NCBI RefSeq assembly: GCF_048771995.1
Contig: NC_133024.1
Span: 60,532,501 to 60,596,500 of the forward strand
DNA length: 64,000 nt
Direction of reading: 5' to 3'
From: Taeniopygia guttata
Taxonomy: Eukaryota > Chordata > Aves > Passeriformes > Estrildidae
The notes below the pieces were generated by a model. The model was given only the letters and a program-made list of their open reading frames with translations, ran no database searches and was not told where the DNA came from. Position numbers and translations under genes: made by a program. Shown piece after piece: positions 28,080 to 64,000 of the stretch (the first letter of the stretch is position 1; each line of letters begins with the position of its first letter).

Positions 28080-28403
28080 CTGCACGGGCTGAGGCCAACC
28101 CCTTGTGCCAGCCGTGCCCCCGGGAAGCGCAGCGGCAGCAGCGCCTCAGCTCGGGGCTCCTCCATGGGCAGGAGCCAAGCCTCGTGCTGGGGCAGACGGG
28201 CCCCCGAGGGTCTCTGCGTCGTTATCAAGGCGATACGCCCGGGCACGGCCAGGCACCGACTGAGCGGCTGCCCCTCGGCTGCCCAGCCCAGAGCTGCGAC
28301 CCGCCAGCGCGCAGCCCCTCGCCCGGCCGCACCGGGCCGACAGTGGGCGGAGGGTGAAGCCCTGCTGTCACCACCTCCCCTCTTTCCGCCCGCCCCGTCA
28401 GGC

Positions 28404-28457
28404 ACCGCCTCCTCCTCCTCCTCTCCTCCTCCTCCTTCTCCTCCTTCTCCTCCGCCT
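28404..28457 (+). repeat. CTC/CTT-rich polypyrimidine tract in ITM2B promoter
   Basis: An imperfect run of ctc, tcc and ttc triplets forming an almost pure pyrimidine strand of about 50 bp, located within the CpG island and 150-200 bp upstream of the ITM2B ATG. Such tracts are frequent at CpG-island promoters. It may be in the 5' UTR or core promoter. Confidence 0.8.
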
Positions 28458-28602
28458 CAGCCGCCTGACAAGGGGACGGGGGCGGCAGGCGCGGCGAGGC
28501 AGCAGCGGAGGGTGGCAAGGTAGGGGACAGCCCGCGAAGCTCCGCCGGTGCGGGCTGCTTTTCGTCCTCGTTCTCCTGCGTGCGGGGCGCTGAGGACCGG
28601 CC

Positions 28603-55119
<26,517 letters not shown>

Positions 55120-55750
55120 TGAGGAATAGTACTGTTACAGGAGATTTTAAAAGTACAGTATGACCCCACCCTTTGTATTGTGTGCAGTGATTATTTTTTA
55201 AGATCTTCTTTTATGTAAGTAGTGGACAGGGCTTTCTTGCTGAACACATCTTCCATACTTCTCATCTCATGATACATGTAAAATCAATACATTTTAGTTT
55301 TCTCCTTATTTTCAGGTGTGGTGTTCTTCTTATATTTGAATAGGAATTGTATAAAGACTTAGTTGCTAGTGCATTTCTGTGAATCACAAATACTAGGAAG
55401 AAGAAGAAATCTTTGAAATATCCACCCGTTTTTAAATAAGTAAAATTGAAAAAAATTATTAATGTACAAATGGACTGCAAGAGCTACTTCTAACTGTAAT
55501 ATTACCTGCTATATAGTTTGTTACAGCATATAGACAAACCTGTATTTGACTCTCCTAACCAAGTGCAATTTGTTTTGTTCTTAAAATATTGTCATATTTA
55601 CCTTTTTGAGATTGATTTCTGACTTGATGTTTTAAAATGGCAAGTGTTTGCTGTAACAATCTTTTAGAAAATTAAGAAGTAACTTATGTTACTAACTTGT
55701 ATATAATCCATGTATGTGCAATGGAAAATAAACCTTATAAACATGTTTGT
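55120..55750 (+). other. ITM2B: ITM2B 3' UTR with polyadenylation signal
   Basis: AT-rich sequence following the stop codon. A canonical AATAAA sits at 55727-55732, with T/GT-rich sequence after it (tgtttgtctaaaagtcttgt) as expected for a cleavage site at about 55745-55750. A TGTATATA word at 55699-55706 matches the Pumilio recognition consensus. The exact end is inferred. Confidence 0.8.
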
Positions 55751-58700
55751 CTAAAAGTCTTGTGTTTTCTTCTGGATTCCAGTTTACTACTGGATTACTT
55801 TAAAGAAGAGGGGACTACAGTTGCAATTAATGCATTTTACTTGAAGTGGTGTTTCTAAAGACAGAATAGATGGCTGAGAAATTAAATACAAACAGAGAAA
55901 CATGGTTTTCTGTCCCTTTTCAATTAAAGGCAATACTCTGCTGCTTGCTGAAATTCTAAATGTGTATTTCCACAATACATATGATCAGCGTGGAGACCCA
56001 AAGCTGATCTAACATGTTGTTAATGTCTGAAATCCCTGTCCTGCATATTTGTCAAATGATGGGCATCATCCTCCAACATATGCCATGAGTCAGACTGACC
56101 CAGCTGAGCACCAGGAGTGTTCACTACCTGCAGGACTTTGCTGTTCCCTTTGTTCCCCATCATGGTGTTCCTGCCAGCCTGTGCCCCTGAGCTGTGCCAA
56201 GTAATCTGGGACTTGCTCAATATCACCAATACCATTCCGTATCCTGCCATTTACACTTAAAACTGTTATTCTTAAAGCAAGATTGATTTTCTTCTTTTCT
56301 GATACAATTTGCATCCTTGTAATGCCAACTTTTCAAGGGGAGAGTGCAGAATATATAAGATGAATAAGATGTACTTGCTGTTTTGAAGCTGTTTGCAAGA
56401 AAAAATACAGGACAGAAAAAAAGGGAGTAACATTAAAAAAAAAAAGTCTGAAAAATCTCCCCCCAGATCCACTTGAGAGCTTCCATGACATGGGAACTGA
56501 CTTGTCTTCTGGCCAAATTTTGAGCATTGATTCATCAGAAAAGTAGGAATGTTTACAGAATAATGGTATATTTGAAAAAAACCCCTAAAACACTGTGTAA
56601 TCTATTTTTAAATAATATACAACATAGGTGTCCAAATCATTCATCTTAGGTTAATTCAGTCAAGAGATTTTGTACTAATCTTATTTTTCATCTTTTAAAG
56701 GATCTTTTCTTAATACAGTAGGAGGATGCTTTACTGTTTTTGGAGATATTACACAATTGTAAACATGCTTTGATCCAGCTTCCTGCTATTGTGAATGTTT
56801 AGACTGAGATAAAGTAATTTGTTTTAAAGGAAGTTTGCTAAATACACAATACCTTTTTTTAAATTCATCTGCATGTGGCTTAATTTACTGATTGGTCCTG
56901 GTGTAAGTGCATTATATGTCAAATGGAAAGTACAACTGCTGTATTCTACAGCTGGACTTTTTAAATCCATTTTTGATGGTGCATGGCAATCATGAACATC
57001 AAATAAGGCCTCACATGCATACAGGCTAGATGTTAATGTATAAATTATATTTACACTGCTGCTCAATATATGTGCAAGCAAGCTGGAAAACTTGCTGGGA
57101 AAACTTTAGCTACAGACATTCAGGATGTTGCAATTGCGTGCTTGCAACAAAGGTCAAGTATATGTCAGCACAAGGTTGCTGGTGCATTCTTTGGAGCCCT
57201 GTATGATGCAAGATTTACGTTGAAGTACTTTTAAGGATGTTTCCTACCTTTTCAGGAGTGTTCTGTTCCTATTTTCACTAAGTTAAACATTAAACTTGTT
57301 AATCTCTAAGCAAGCTTCATCCAGTCTTTAACTTGTTTTCAAAATAAAACTGAGTAGCCAAACTTGGTGATCTGTGGTGTGCCCTTTAATGGAGACACCA
57401 GCAAATGAGGCTGCTGAAGGGGTGGTGGAGCAGGGGAAGAAATAGATTTGTTCTTACAAGACGGGAGGTTTCTATGATCATGCTGTATGCCCATCCATAA
57501 TAGCTTTTGAGCCTGTTGGAAGGAAATTTACTTAAATCAGCAGTGTGAAAATAAGTGTGGGGAAGGAGGGAGAGAAATTGTGTGCACCCAGGAAAAGCTC
57601 CCAGCATGAGCTTGTGTCTTATTAAATGCCAGGCAGTTTGTGTAGAAAGACAACCTAAAACACCTAGAGTGCAGCAAAAGCTCGTGTTAGAACTTCTGCC
57701 CTTTTAGACCAAGTCGATGAAGTATGCGAGACAAATCCATGGAAAGAAATAGCTCTTGGAGATGCTTGGGCTTTTTTCCTTTTTAAATAATAAAAGTATA
57801 ATAAGTACAAGTATAATAATAGTTAAGAGTCTAATAAACAAAGATGGCTGTACTGCACTGAAGAAACCACATTTCCAGCGCAGCGAATTCCAGAAAAGGG
57901 TTAGTGTAAAAATGACCTCATTGGACAATTATCTTTGCAAATAGTTTTAGAACTCCTCATAAAAAACAAAATCAATCCTAATGCTGAGATGTACTTTATT
58001 ACTGAAGCAGCAAAATCAGTATCCTGTGCCACCATGTTTAGTTGGTAGAGGGGGCTGTGTTGCTCCCTCGTGGATCCCAAAGAGCCTCTGATGTTGAGCT
58101 GGTCTTTGCATGAACAAAGTTGTTGTGACCAATCAATGTGATCCATGTAATCAGGCCTTGCAAAACACAATAAAAGCTCCAAGGCCTCTCTCCTCCAGCT
58201 AAAGTGTTGCAGCTTTAGTAAGGAGGCAAAGGGCAAGTCTTGACATGAAGAAAATCCTTTGGGCCTGCAAGACTGAAAATACAAGAGTTTGGTTACCTGA
58301 TGCCTGTCTAGGTGCATACGTGCGTTTGTTCATATGGGTTGGGTGGGAGGATGCAGATGTGACACATCAGTGTTAGCAAAAACTTGTGGTTTAGAGACAT
58401 CAGCAGAGCTGCACTCTCACTGACATTGCTTGTTCCAGTGGTAGGAGATTTTACTGCTATGGAGGAAGCAACATAGAAGAACCTATAGCACCGTTGTCAC
58501 ACCAGGAGTTTTTCTGGAATGCTATACACAAATGTTTTCACCTAATTAGGGTATTTCACTGCCATGGATTAGTAAACAATGTCTTTCTCTTAGACCCACT
58601 CATAGCAAAAAGGAATAAGATCACGGGTTAGTTTAGTTCAGAGAAATGCCTATACTCACTCACTACAGGCTATGGTTGCTAATTTTCAATTGGTTTTCAG

Positions 58701-61700
58701 GTTGTTGGTTACGATTAATTTGATTCCTAAGAACTACTTCCAGGAGGTGCATTCTGCTTCTTGTAGGCTTAGGAAATTTTGGAAGTGAAAGCATGGGAAA
58801 CATCGTTGCTGGGGAGATGGCCAGTGGCTCTGGCACAGCAGCCTGTGCCAGAGCACACTTTCTCATGTGGTGAGAGGAAGCAGAACTTGGGACTTGAGAA
58901 GGATGGGAAGGGAGGGATTGTGGCAGGGTCCTTAATATGGCTGTGTAATTGCAACAAGAGGGCTGTGGCTTGCTTGCTGATAGTTATTTCATTAGTAGTT
59001 GGCAGTACCAGCTGAATGAACTGCCCTGCAGAGGGGACACAGGATGCCTTCCCTGCACCCTCTTGGGGCACAGTGTACCCAGGGTCTGAAGTGCTTTGCC
59101 AGCCAAGGACACAGGGTGGTACTTGTGTGACAAAGCACAGGATGTGATGCAGCTGTGCATGAAAAGGCATGATTTATACTGATATCCAGGAACTTTTGTA
59201 AGTGAGGAAAGCCATACCAGGAATGATCATTTTTGTCTGATGTAATTGCACTGTCACTTGGGCTTAATCTGATAAATTGCATCAGTCAGCGATTTTATTT
59301 TTTAGTACGCTGGTTCTCAGCACTAGTGCAAATCTGTTAAAACAGACACAGCTCTGACAGCCATTCTCACAGAGAAAAAAAATGTGGAAGGTCTGTATAA
59401 GTAGTTATGATTCTTCTATAAAAAAATACAACTGAGTAAAAAGAGAAGAAAGTGACACTCAAGTCTAAAAGCTTGATCAATGCAAAACCTCTCTGATGTC
59501 CAAGAAAAATAACTGGAAGTATCTGTGAAAGGTTGAGGTTTTGCACATAGGCATCATTTAGATGTAGCCATTTCCCCATCCAGTAACAGTGGTGTCCTTT
59601 CAGATCCCACTGGCAGTTTGGTCAAATGCTTTATTAATAGAGATTCCTGCCTGAAACTTACCACTGCAGTCCTGAGAGTCCAGCAGTGCCCTGTGTAGTG
59701 CTCTGAGAAGAGCAAGCCACCGATGCCTGTAACTGTGGAGTGAAAAATATTCTTTTTAATAATAATGTCAATGTATAGAGAGAGGCTTTGAATTTTTACA
59801 AGTGGCAACATCTGACAGATACCTCTCATCTTAAAGAGAAACGGGTAGATGTTTGTTATGGTATCTATGGATTTTACCTCACTGTAGAAATATTAACTTA
59901 CAGAAGTGGTTTTTATTCTTCATATCTCAGGATGTGTATTTGTGTAGGAAACAATGGCACAAGGGTCAGGCTCACCACCACCAAGAGGAACAACCAGACA
60001 GTTTCGCCCCATCTACCCAGTAAACCCTTTCCAGTTTCAAAGGCAGAGCTGATGCCAGCACAATCACAGCGTTACCAGGGGAGGTGATGCTGGGGAATGC
60101 AAAGGGCCTGTTCAAGTCATGGCCTGAATGTCCCTGAGGCTCCCCTGCAGCGAGACTGTCACTTGGGTCTGCCTGCTGCACCAGGTTCTTCTCCAGCAAG
60201 GCTCTTAAGGCCTGGGGCCTGTAGGGCAGCAGCTGGTGAAAAGTTAGCCTGCACCTCCTTGCTCCTGTTAACACTCGTGCTGGGGCTTGAGAAGGACAGG
60301 TGGGCTCCAGGTGACACTGATGGCAGAGGGCTGGGGGCTGCTAAACAGTGCAAGGAATGTGAATGCACAGAAAAGGCTGGCCAGGAAAGCCTCTGTCCCC
60401 TCCCTGGTTAATTCTGCCTGTTACATGCAGGAAAATGGGTGTGATACATGCAGACATCTTTATAATCTTTGAGTTTTACAGCCTATGGGCTTTATTTGAG
60501 CAGAAATTCTGCCAATATTTAGTATTTGGACTTATATCCAGAAGCTCTCAATTTAGTGGGGTTTACGTTTTGGTCATAAAACTTCAGAAAACTGATTTTA
60601 CTATAATTGAAATAATGGGTTTAATTCCAACTGGCAATTACCATGAAATAATTTTAAGTGAAAAAATTAGGATAATGAAATTACCTAAGGTTGTGTTTTG
60701 TTATGTAACAAAATTACCTAAGGCTGGAAACAATGAGTCAGGACTGCCTGACTGGACAATGCTTCACATATGTCCGTGACCTATACTATAAAAGCAGTTG
60801 TAGTAAGATACTTAGAATGAAGGTTTTGTCAGGTCAGATGCAAAAATTATCATTAATACTTTATTTGACATTGCAGTGTTTCGTTTGCTTCTTTTGTGTT
60901 TCCCCAATAGGAGCTGATTTTTTTCTTTTCTTTGTAATTTTACTGAAAAGTCTAAAGGCTTCATTTAGAATATGTTTTAGAATACAGGATTAAAACTTTC
61001 AAATCAGTAAGTCTTAAAAGGAGAAGGGAAAAGAGGCGCAGCAACTTAAATATGGTTTTACACAAGGATGTGCCTTTCTTTGGAAGTACATACATGTTAA
61101 CTCTTCTTACTGCAGTTTAGATGTAGTTACTATACCCAACGCTTTGGGATGGATTATTAAAGGTTATTTTTGCTTGATTCATCTGCTGCTCCCTTTGCTC
61201 CCTTTGCTCAGAGCCTTGCTTGATGAAAAAGTACCTAAAATTTGACATGACAAGGTGCTTGGTGCACTAACAATTTTTAAAAAATAATATTTACACTGAG
61301 GCTAGTTTGTGAACTTTATAAAAGGAGCAATGCACAGAGGGCCATGAGATAAATTCTTTGCCTGCCATCTGGACGATGCAGGGCCTGGCTGTAACAGCAT
61401 GTTAAAGCAGCTGCGAGGGAAGCGACCCAGGAGGGTGTGTTTGTTTGTCTTGCTGACAGCTGGCATGGCCTCCACTGGCTGCGACCAAGTTTTCTGAGAT
61501 GCTTTGCTCCCATTTTAAATTCTTTTGTGCTCTTAAAGCCAGTTGTGAGGAGAAGGCAATGGACTCAGCTGTGGTTTAGGGGTTCAGCTTACTTTTCCAA
61601 GCTGGTCTGTCTACTTGTCTGTGGTTCAGTGGTTGATGACAGACAGTCCTACCCCAAACCTTCCACAGCATCTGGTACCATCTGAATACAAAAAGTATTT

Positions 61701-62384
61701 AAATGTGCTTAGAAGCAGGGTAAAGCTACTGCCACAATTTTACTAGAATCAGAATCAGGAATGTCTAAATCCCACTACAGTCTACAACTCAAACATTTAA
61801 TTTGGAGTTTATGTACTTTGATTTGTTCTGTATTCACTTTTCTGTAATTGGTTTAATTCTAATTATAAAGCAGAAAGCCAGACACTGTTCTCCTGTTTTA
61901 AGTTAAGAACCATAAAGGACAAGCCTGAATAAATTACTAGAATGTATGGTTGTAAAAATACTAGGGAATTTTAATTGTATAACATATTAATGCTCATGCT
62001 GATTTTTGTTTGGGATTTTCTTAAATCCATAGTTTTGACAGCGGTCTCACTAAAAGCAGTTGCTTTACAGGTGAATGACAGATATGTGCAGGTAGTAAGA
62101 ATACTTACATACAAATATTTTTCCTTTTCTAAGAAGTTGTCGTCATGTAAGTCTGAAAATAAACGTGCTTGTTTACAGCAGAGATTGGCCTTCTAAATGT
62201 GAGTATGCAACTGCAGACAACAAAGCAGATTTCTAAGATCTTTGAATCAGAGCACTGGCGATTTGAATCTCGTTGACTTAAAATCCAGATGTCCACAACC
62301 TGAACTTTGTACATTATTGTAATTTTACCACACAGTGTTAGAAGTAACATTTCAGTTAGGACTTGGATGAATGTCAGATTGAGA
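55751..62384. other. ITM2B-RB1 intergenic spacer, no gene recognised
   Basis: No supportable gene, LTR or RNA gene. There are a few AATAAA words (for example near 57340 in ttcaaaataaaactg) that could serve alternative ITM2B 3' ends, and short imperfect duplications such as aaattacctaagg twice at about 60675-60725. The spacer is several times shorter than I recall for human, fitting a compact bird genome. Confidence 0.55.
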
Positions 62385-63050
62385 CGTCACTGAATCACTG
62401 AATCATTTCGATTGAAGACCTCAGAAGACCTCTGAGATCATCAAGGCCATCCTTTGACTGGTCACCTACCACCTTCTCAGCGAGACTATGGCACCAAATG
62501 CCATCATGTCTAGTTATTTCTTGAACACCTTTTGGGATGGTGACTTCACTGCTGCCCACAGGGCAGCCCATTCCAGTGTTTAACAATCCCTTCTATGATT
62601 AAATTCCTCTTGGTGTCCAACCTAAACCTCCCCTGGTGCAGTCTGAGGCCACAACCTCTTGTCCTGTCACTTGTTACCTGTGAGAAGATGCCAACCCTCA
62701 CCTCACTACAGGCTTTGCTCAGGCAGTTGCAGAGAGCAGTAAGGCCTCCCAAGCCTCCTGTTTCCAGGTTAAACACCCCCAGCTCCCTCAGCCACTCCTC
62801 ACAGGACTTGTGCTCCGGACCCTTCCCTAGCTACCCTGCCCTTCTCTGGACTTTCTTCTCGTGAGGAGCTGGACACAGTTGAGTTATAGCTCCACCAGTG
62901 CCGAGCACAAGGGGACAATCCTTGCCCTGGTCCTGCTGGCCACACTATGGTTGATGCAGGCCAGGATGCCATCGGCCTTCTTGGACACCTGGGCACACTC
63001 CGGCTGACGTTCAGCTGCTGCCGACCAGCACCCCCAGCTCCTTCTACCCT
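62385..63050 (-). mobile_element. CR1 LINE 3' fragment (about 0.65 kb), antisense, upstream of RB1
   Basis: Long continuous resemblance to the reverse complement of a CR1 3' region. The order is 'tcactgaatcactgaatcat' (terminal octamer copies), 'cagcccattccagtgtttaa', 'ttcctcttggtgtccaacct', 'acctcccctggtgcagtctg', 'cagctccctcagccactcct', 'ctaccctgcccttctctgga', 'gtcctgctggccacactatg', 'caggccaggatgccatcggc' and 'accagcacccccagctcctt'. It is 5'-truncated and frame-broken. This is the best-preserved LINE piece in the window, and it ends about 0.5 kb before the RB1 ATG. Confidence 0.92.
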
Positions 63051-63425
63051 GGGCCACCTCCCAGACACCGCGCCACCAGCCTGCAGCGCTGCCCGTGGCT
63101 GCTGTGACCGAAGTGCAGCGCCGGCACTTGGTCTGGACGAACCAAAAGACCTAAAGGATCTGCAATTCTCGCTCCGCTCTGCACCAATACAGTTATTCCG
63201 TATAGTTATTCTTACACACCGGCCCGCGTTCCTTCCCAGCTCACGAAAAGATGTATCGGCTGTGCTCCCTGAGTACCTGAAGTCTCAGGCACGGCGGAGC
63301 TGCCGTTCCTGTGGCGGCCGCGGGGCCCGGGCAGTTCTGCGAGGCCGAGCCGGGCCGCACCGCCTCTGCCCCGGTCCCGCCCCGTTCCCGGGGCCGCGGG
63401 CGGGGCGGGGGCGCGGCCGCCGGCG

Positions 63426-63467
63426 CGGAAGTGACGGAAGTGGGGGTGACGCCGTTTTCCCGCGGTT
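63426..63467 (+). promoter_or_regulatory. RB1: RB1 ETS/ATF-E2F site cluster
   Basis: From memory, the human RB1 promoter carries an ETS-type site (GABP/RBF1), an ATF half site and E2F directly joined as GGAAGTGACG then TTTTCCCGCGG. The same elements are present here, about 75-115 bp before the ATG. However, an additional stretch of about 18 bp with a second gaagtg and a second tgacg lies between the first ATF-like site and the E2F site. Autoregulation by E2F/RB is known for the mammalian promoter; function here is inferred from sequence match. Confidence 0.75.
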
Positions 63468-63539
63468 CGGGCGGCGGGCGGGGGCAGCGGCTCCGGTCAG
63501 TGCTGCCCGCGGCGGGCGCTCCCGGCAGCCGCTCCCGCC

Positions 63540-63628
63540 ATGCCGCCCAAGCCCCCGCGCAGAGCGGGCGCCGCCAGGACGCAGCGACCCAGCCCCGACG
63601 GCGGCTCCGCGCCTCCCGCCGCCCCCCG
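63540..63628 (+). CDS. RB1: RB1 coding exon 1
   Basis: Begins MPPKPPRRAGAARTQ and ends in a proline/alanine-rich segment (APPAAP-like) with the last two bases of an arginine codon unfinished (phase 2), before gtaagc. It has 29 full codons against 45 in human as I recall, and lacks the long human alanine and proline runs and the acidic stretch after them. The ATG has G at -3 and is the only in-frame start near the conserved promoter cluster. Confidence 0.93.
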
Positions 63629-63943
63629 GTAAGCGGCGCCCGGGCCGGCAGCGGGGCTCTCGGCGCCCCGCTGGAGGCGGGCGGGCCGCCCCGGGGCTCT
63701 CGGCGCCCGGCGGTCCGGGGCGTGGGGCGGTGTCACCCCGGGGCGGCTCCGGCAGCCGGTGGCGTGGGTCTCGTGGTGGCCCCGCGGTCCCTATCCCCGC
63801 TGGCGATGTGCGATGCTTTTCCTAGGGTCGAGGTCGGCGAAGCGGACTTCGTTGTGCTGTGTGACGCGCTGAAGGTGTCGGAGAGCGTGCGGGAGAGAGC
63901 GTGGAAGACGTACGAGAGCTTGTCGGCAGCGGATGGAGCTCTA
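63540..63943 (+). CDS. RB1: RB1 retinoblastoma protein, first two coding exons (partial)
   Basis: The retinoblastoma tumour suppressor binds E2F through its pocket domain and blocks S-phase entry. Only the N-terminus is here, and the pocket lies beyond the window. Coding exons are 63540-63628 and 63826-63943, with a gtaagc donor, a ttttcctag acceptor and a gtgagt donor. They join in phase 2 and end in phase 0, giving 69 residues. Exon 2 carries VRERAW and a DGAL end, matching human DHVRERAW...VDGVL, and an LC-x-x-LK motif matching LCQKLK. The alanine/proline-rich start is about 16 residues shorter than human. The position after ITM2B in the same orientation supports the call. Confidence 0.95.
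63826..63943 (+). CDS. RB1: RB1 coding exon 2
   Basis: 118 bp. It completes the arginine codon and encodes 39 residues, including DFVVLCDALKV, the invariant VRERAW, and SLSAADGAL, then gtgagt. Human exon 2 is 127 bp, so this one is three codons shorter, in the acidic stretch before the LC motif. The end phase (0) matches human exon 2. Confidence 0.95.
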
Positions 63944-64000
63944 GTGAGTAGCTGCTGCTCGGTCTGTCCCGTGCCCCAGCTCAGGTGCTGCGCCGTAACT
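63944..64000 (+). other. RB1: RB1 intron 2, start
   Basis: Begins with a strong gtgagt donor and runs off the window. Confidence 0.9.

Larger units (their letters stand above)
63260..63830. promoter_or_regulatory. RB1: RB1 CpG island and promoter
   Basis: Strongly GC- and CpG-rich sequence begins just after the CR1 fragment and covers the RB1 start codon and the start of its first intron. There is no TATA box. It includes an ETS/ATF-like cggaagtgacg (63426-63436), a second ggtgacgcc (63445-63453) and an E2F-type ttttcccgcggtt (63455-63467). These correspond in order to the RBF1/GABP, ATF and E2F sites known in the human RB1 promoter. Open frames through this block on both strands are chance effects of high GC. 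Confidence 0.88.

Noticed and set aside
62947-63825. 292-codon open frame on the + strand
   Set aside because: It starts in the CR1 fragment and runs through the RB1 CpG island in a different frame from RB1 exon 1; a GC and repeat artefact.

Overview
This window is vertebrate nuclear DNA, almost certainly from a bird. The evidence is split exons with GT-AG introns, several truncated CR1 LINE tails of avian type, bird-type endogenous-retrovirus LTRs, and very short intergenic distances. Only two protein-coding genes can be supported, both on the + strand. ITM2B (BRI2) is complete, with six coding exons between 28603 and 55119. The first two coding exons of RB1 lie at the right edge (63540-63943), and the gene continues out of the window. 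ITM2B followed by RB1 in the same orientation matches the order I know from human 13q14. I cannot name the species; a neoavian, possibly songbird, genome is a guess.

Layout: 1-28 kb is intergenic DNA with no recognisable gene. It holds a CR1 tail (about 4.54-4.66 kb), LTR remnants and an A-rich diverged tandem repeat (8.3-10.2 kb), and an uninterrupted 550-bp array of 110 TCTCC units (21540-22089). A CpG island (about 28.1-29.4 kb) carries the ITM2B promoter and exon 1. Intron 1 is about 16.6 kb and contains CR1 fragments and simple repeats. Exons 2-6 follow between 45.35 and 55.12 kb, with a 3' UTR ending near 55.75 kb. Intron 5 holds a well-preserved antisense solo LTR of 722 bp with an exact 6-bp target-site duplication. 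The ITM2B-RB1 spacer is only about 7.8 kb. It ends in a CR1 fragment of about 0.65 kb, which stops roughly 0.5 kb upstream of the RB1 start codon. A second CpG island carries the RB1 promoter and exon 1.

The two genes have separate jobs. ITM2B encodes a type II membrane BRICHOS protein processed by furin to release a C-terminal peptide. RB1 encodes the retinoblastoma pocket protein that restrains E2F. I see no operon-like or shared-pathway logic between them beyond conserved linkage.

I found no undescribed gene system. The items most worth a second look are the perfect 110-unit pentanucleotide array, the antisense solo LTR with 65-bp subrepeats in ITM2B, the altered C-terminal Bri peptide, the NAGNAG acceptor of ITM2B exon 3, and the expanded ATF/E2F cluster in the RB1 promoter.
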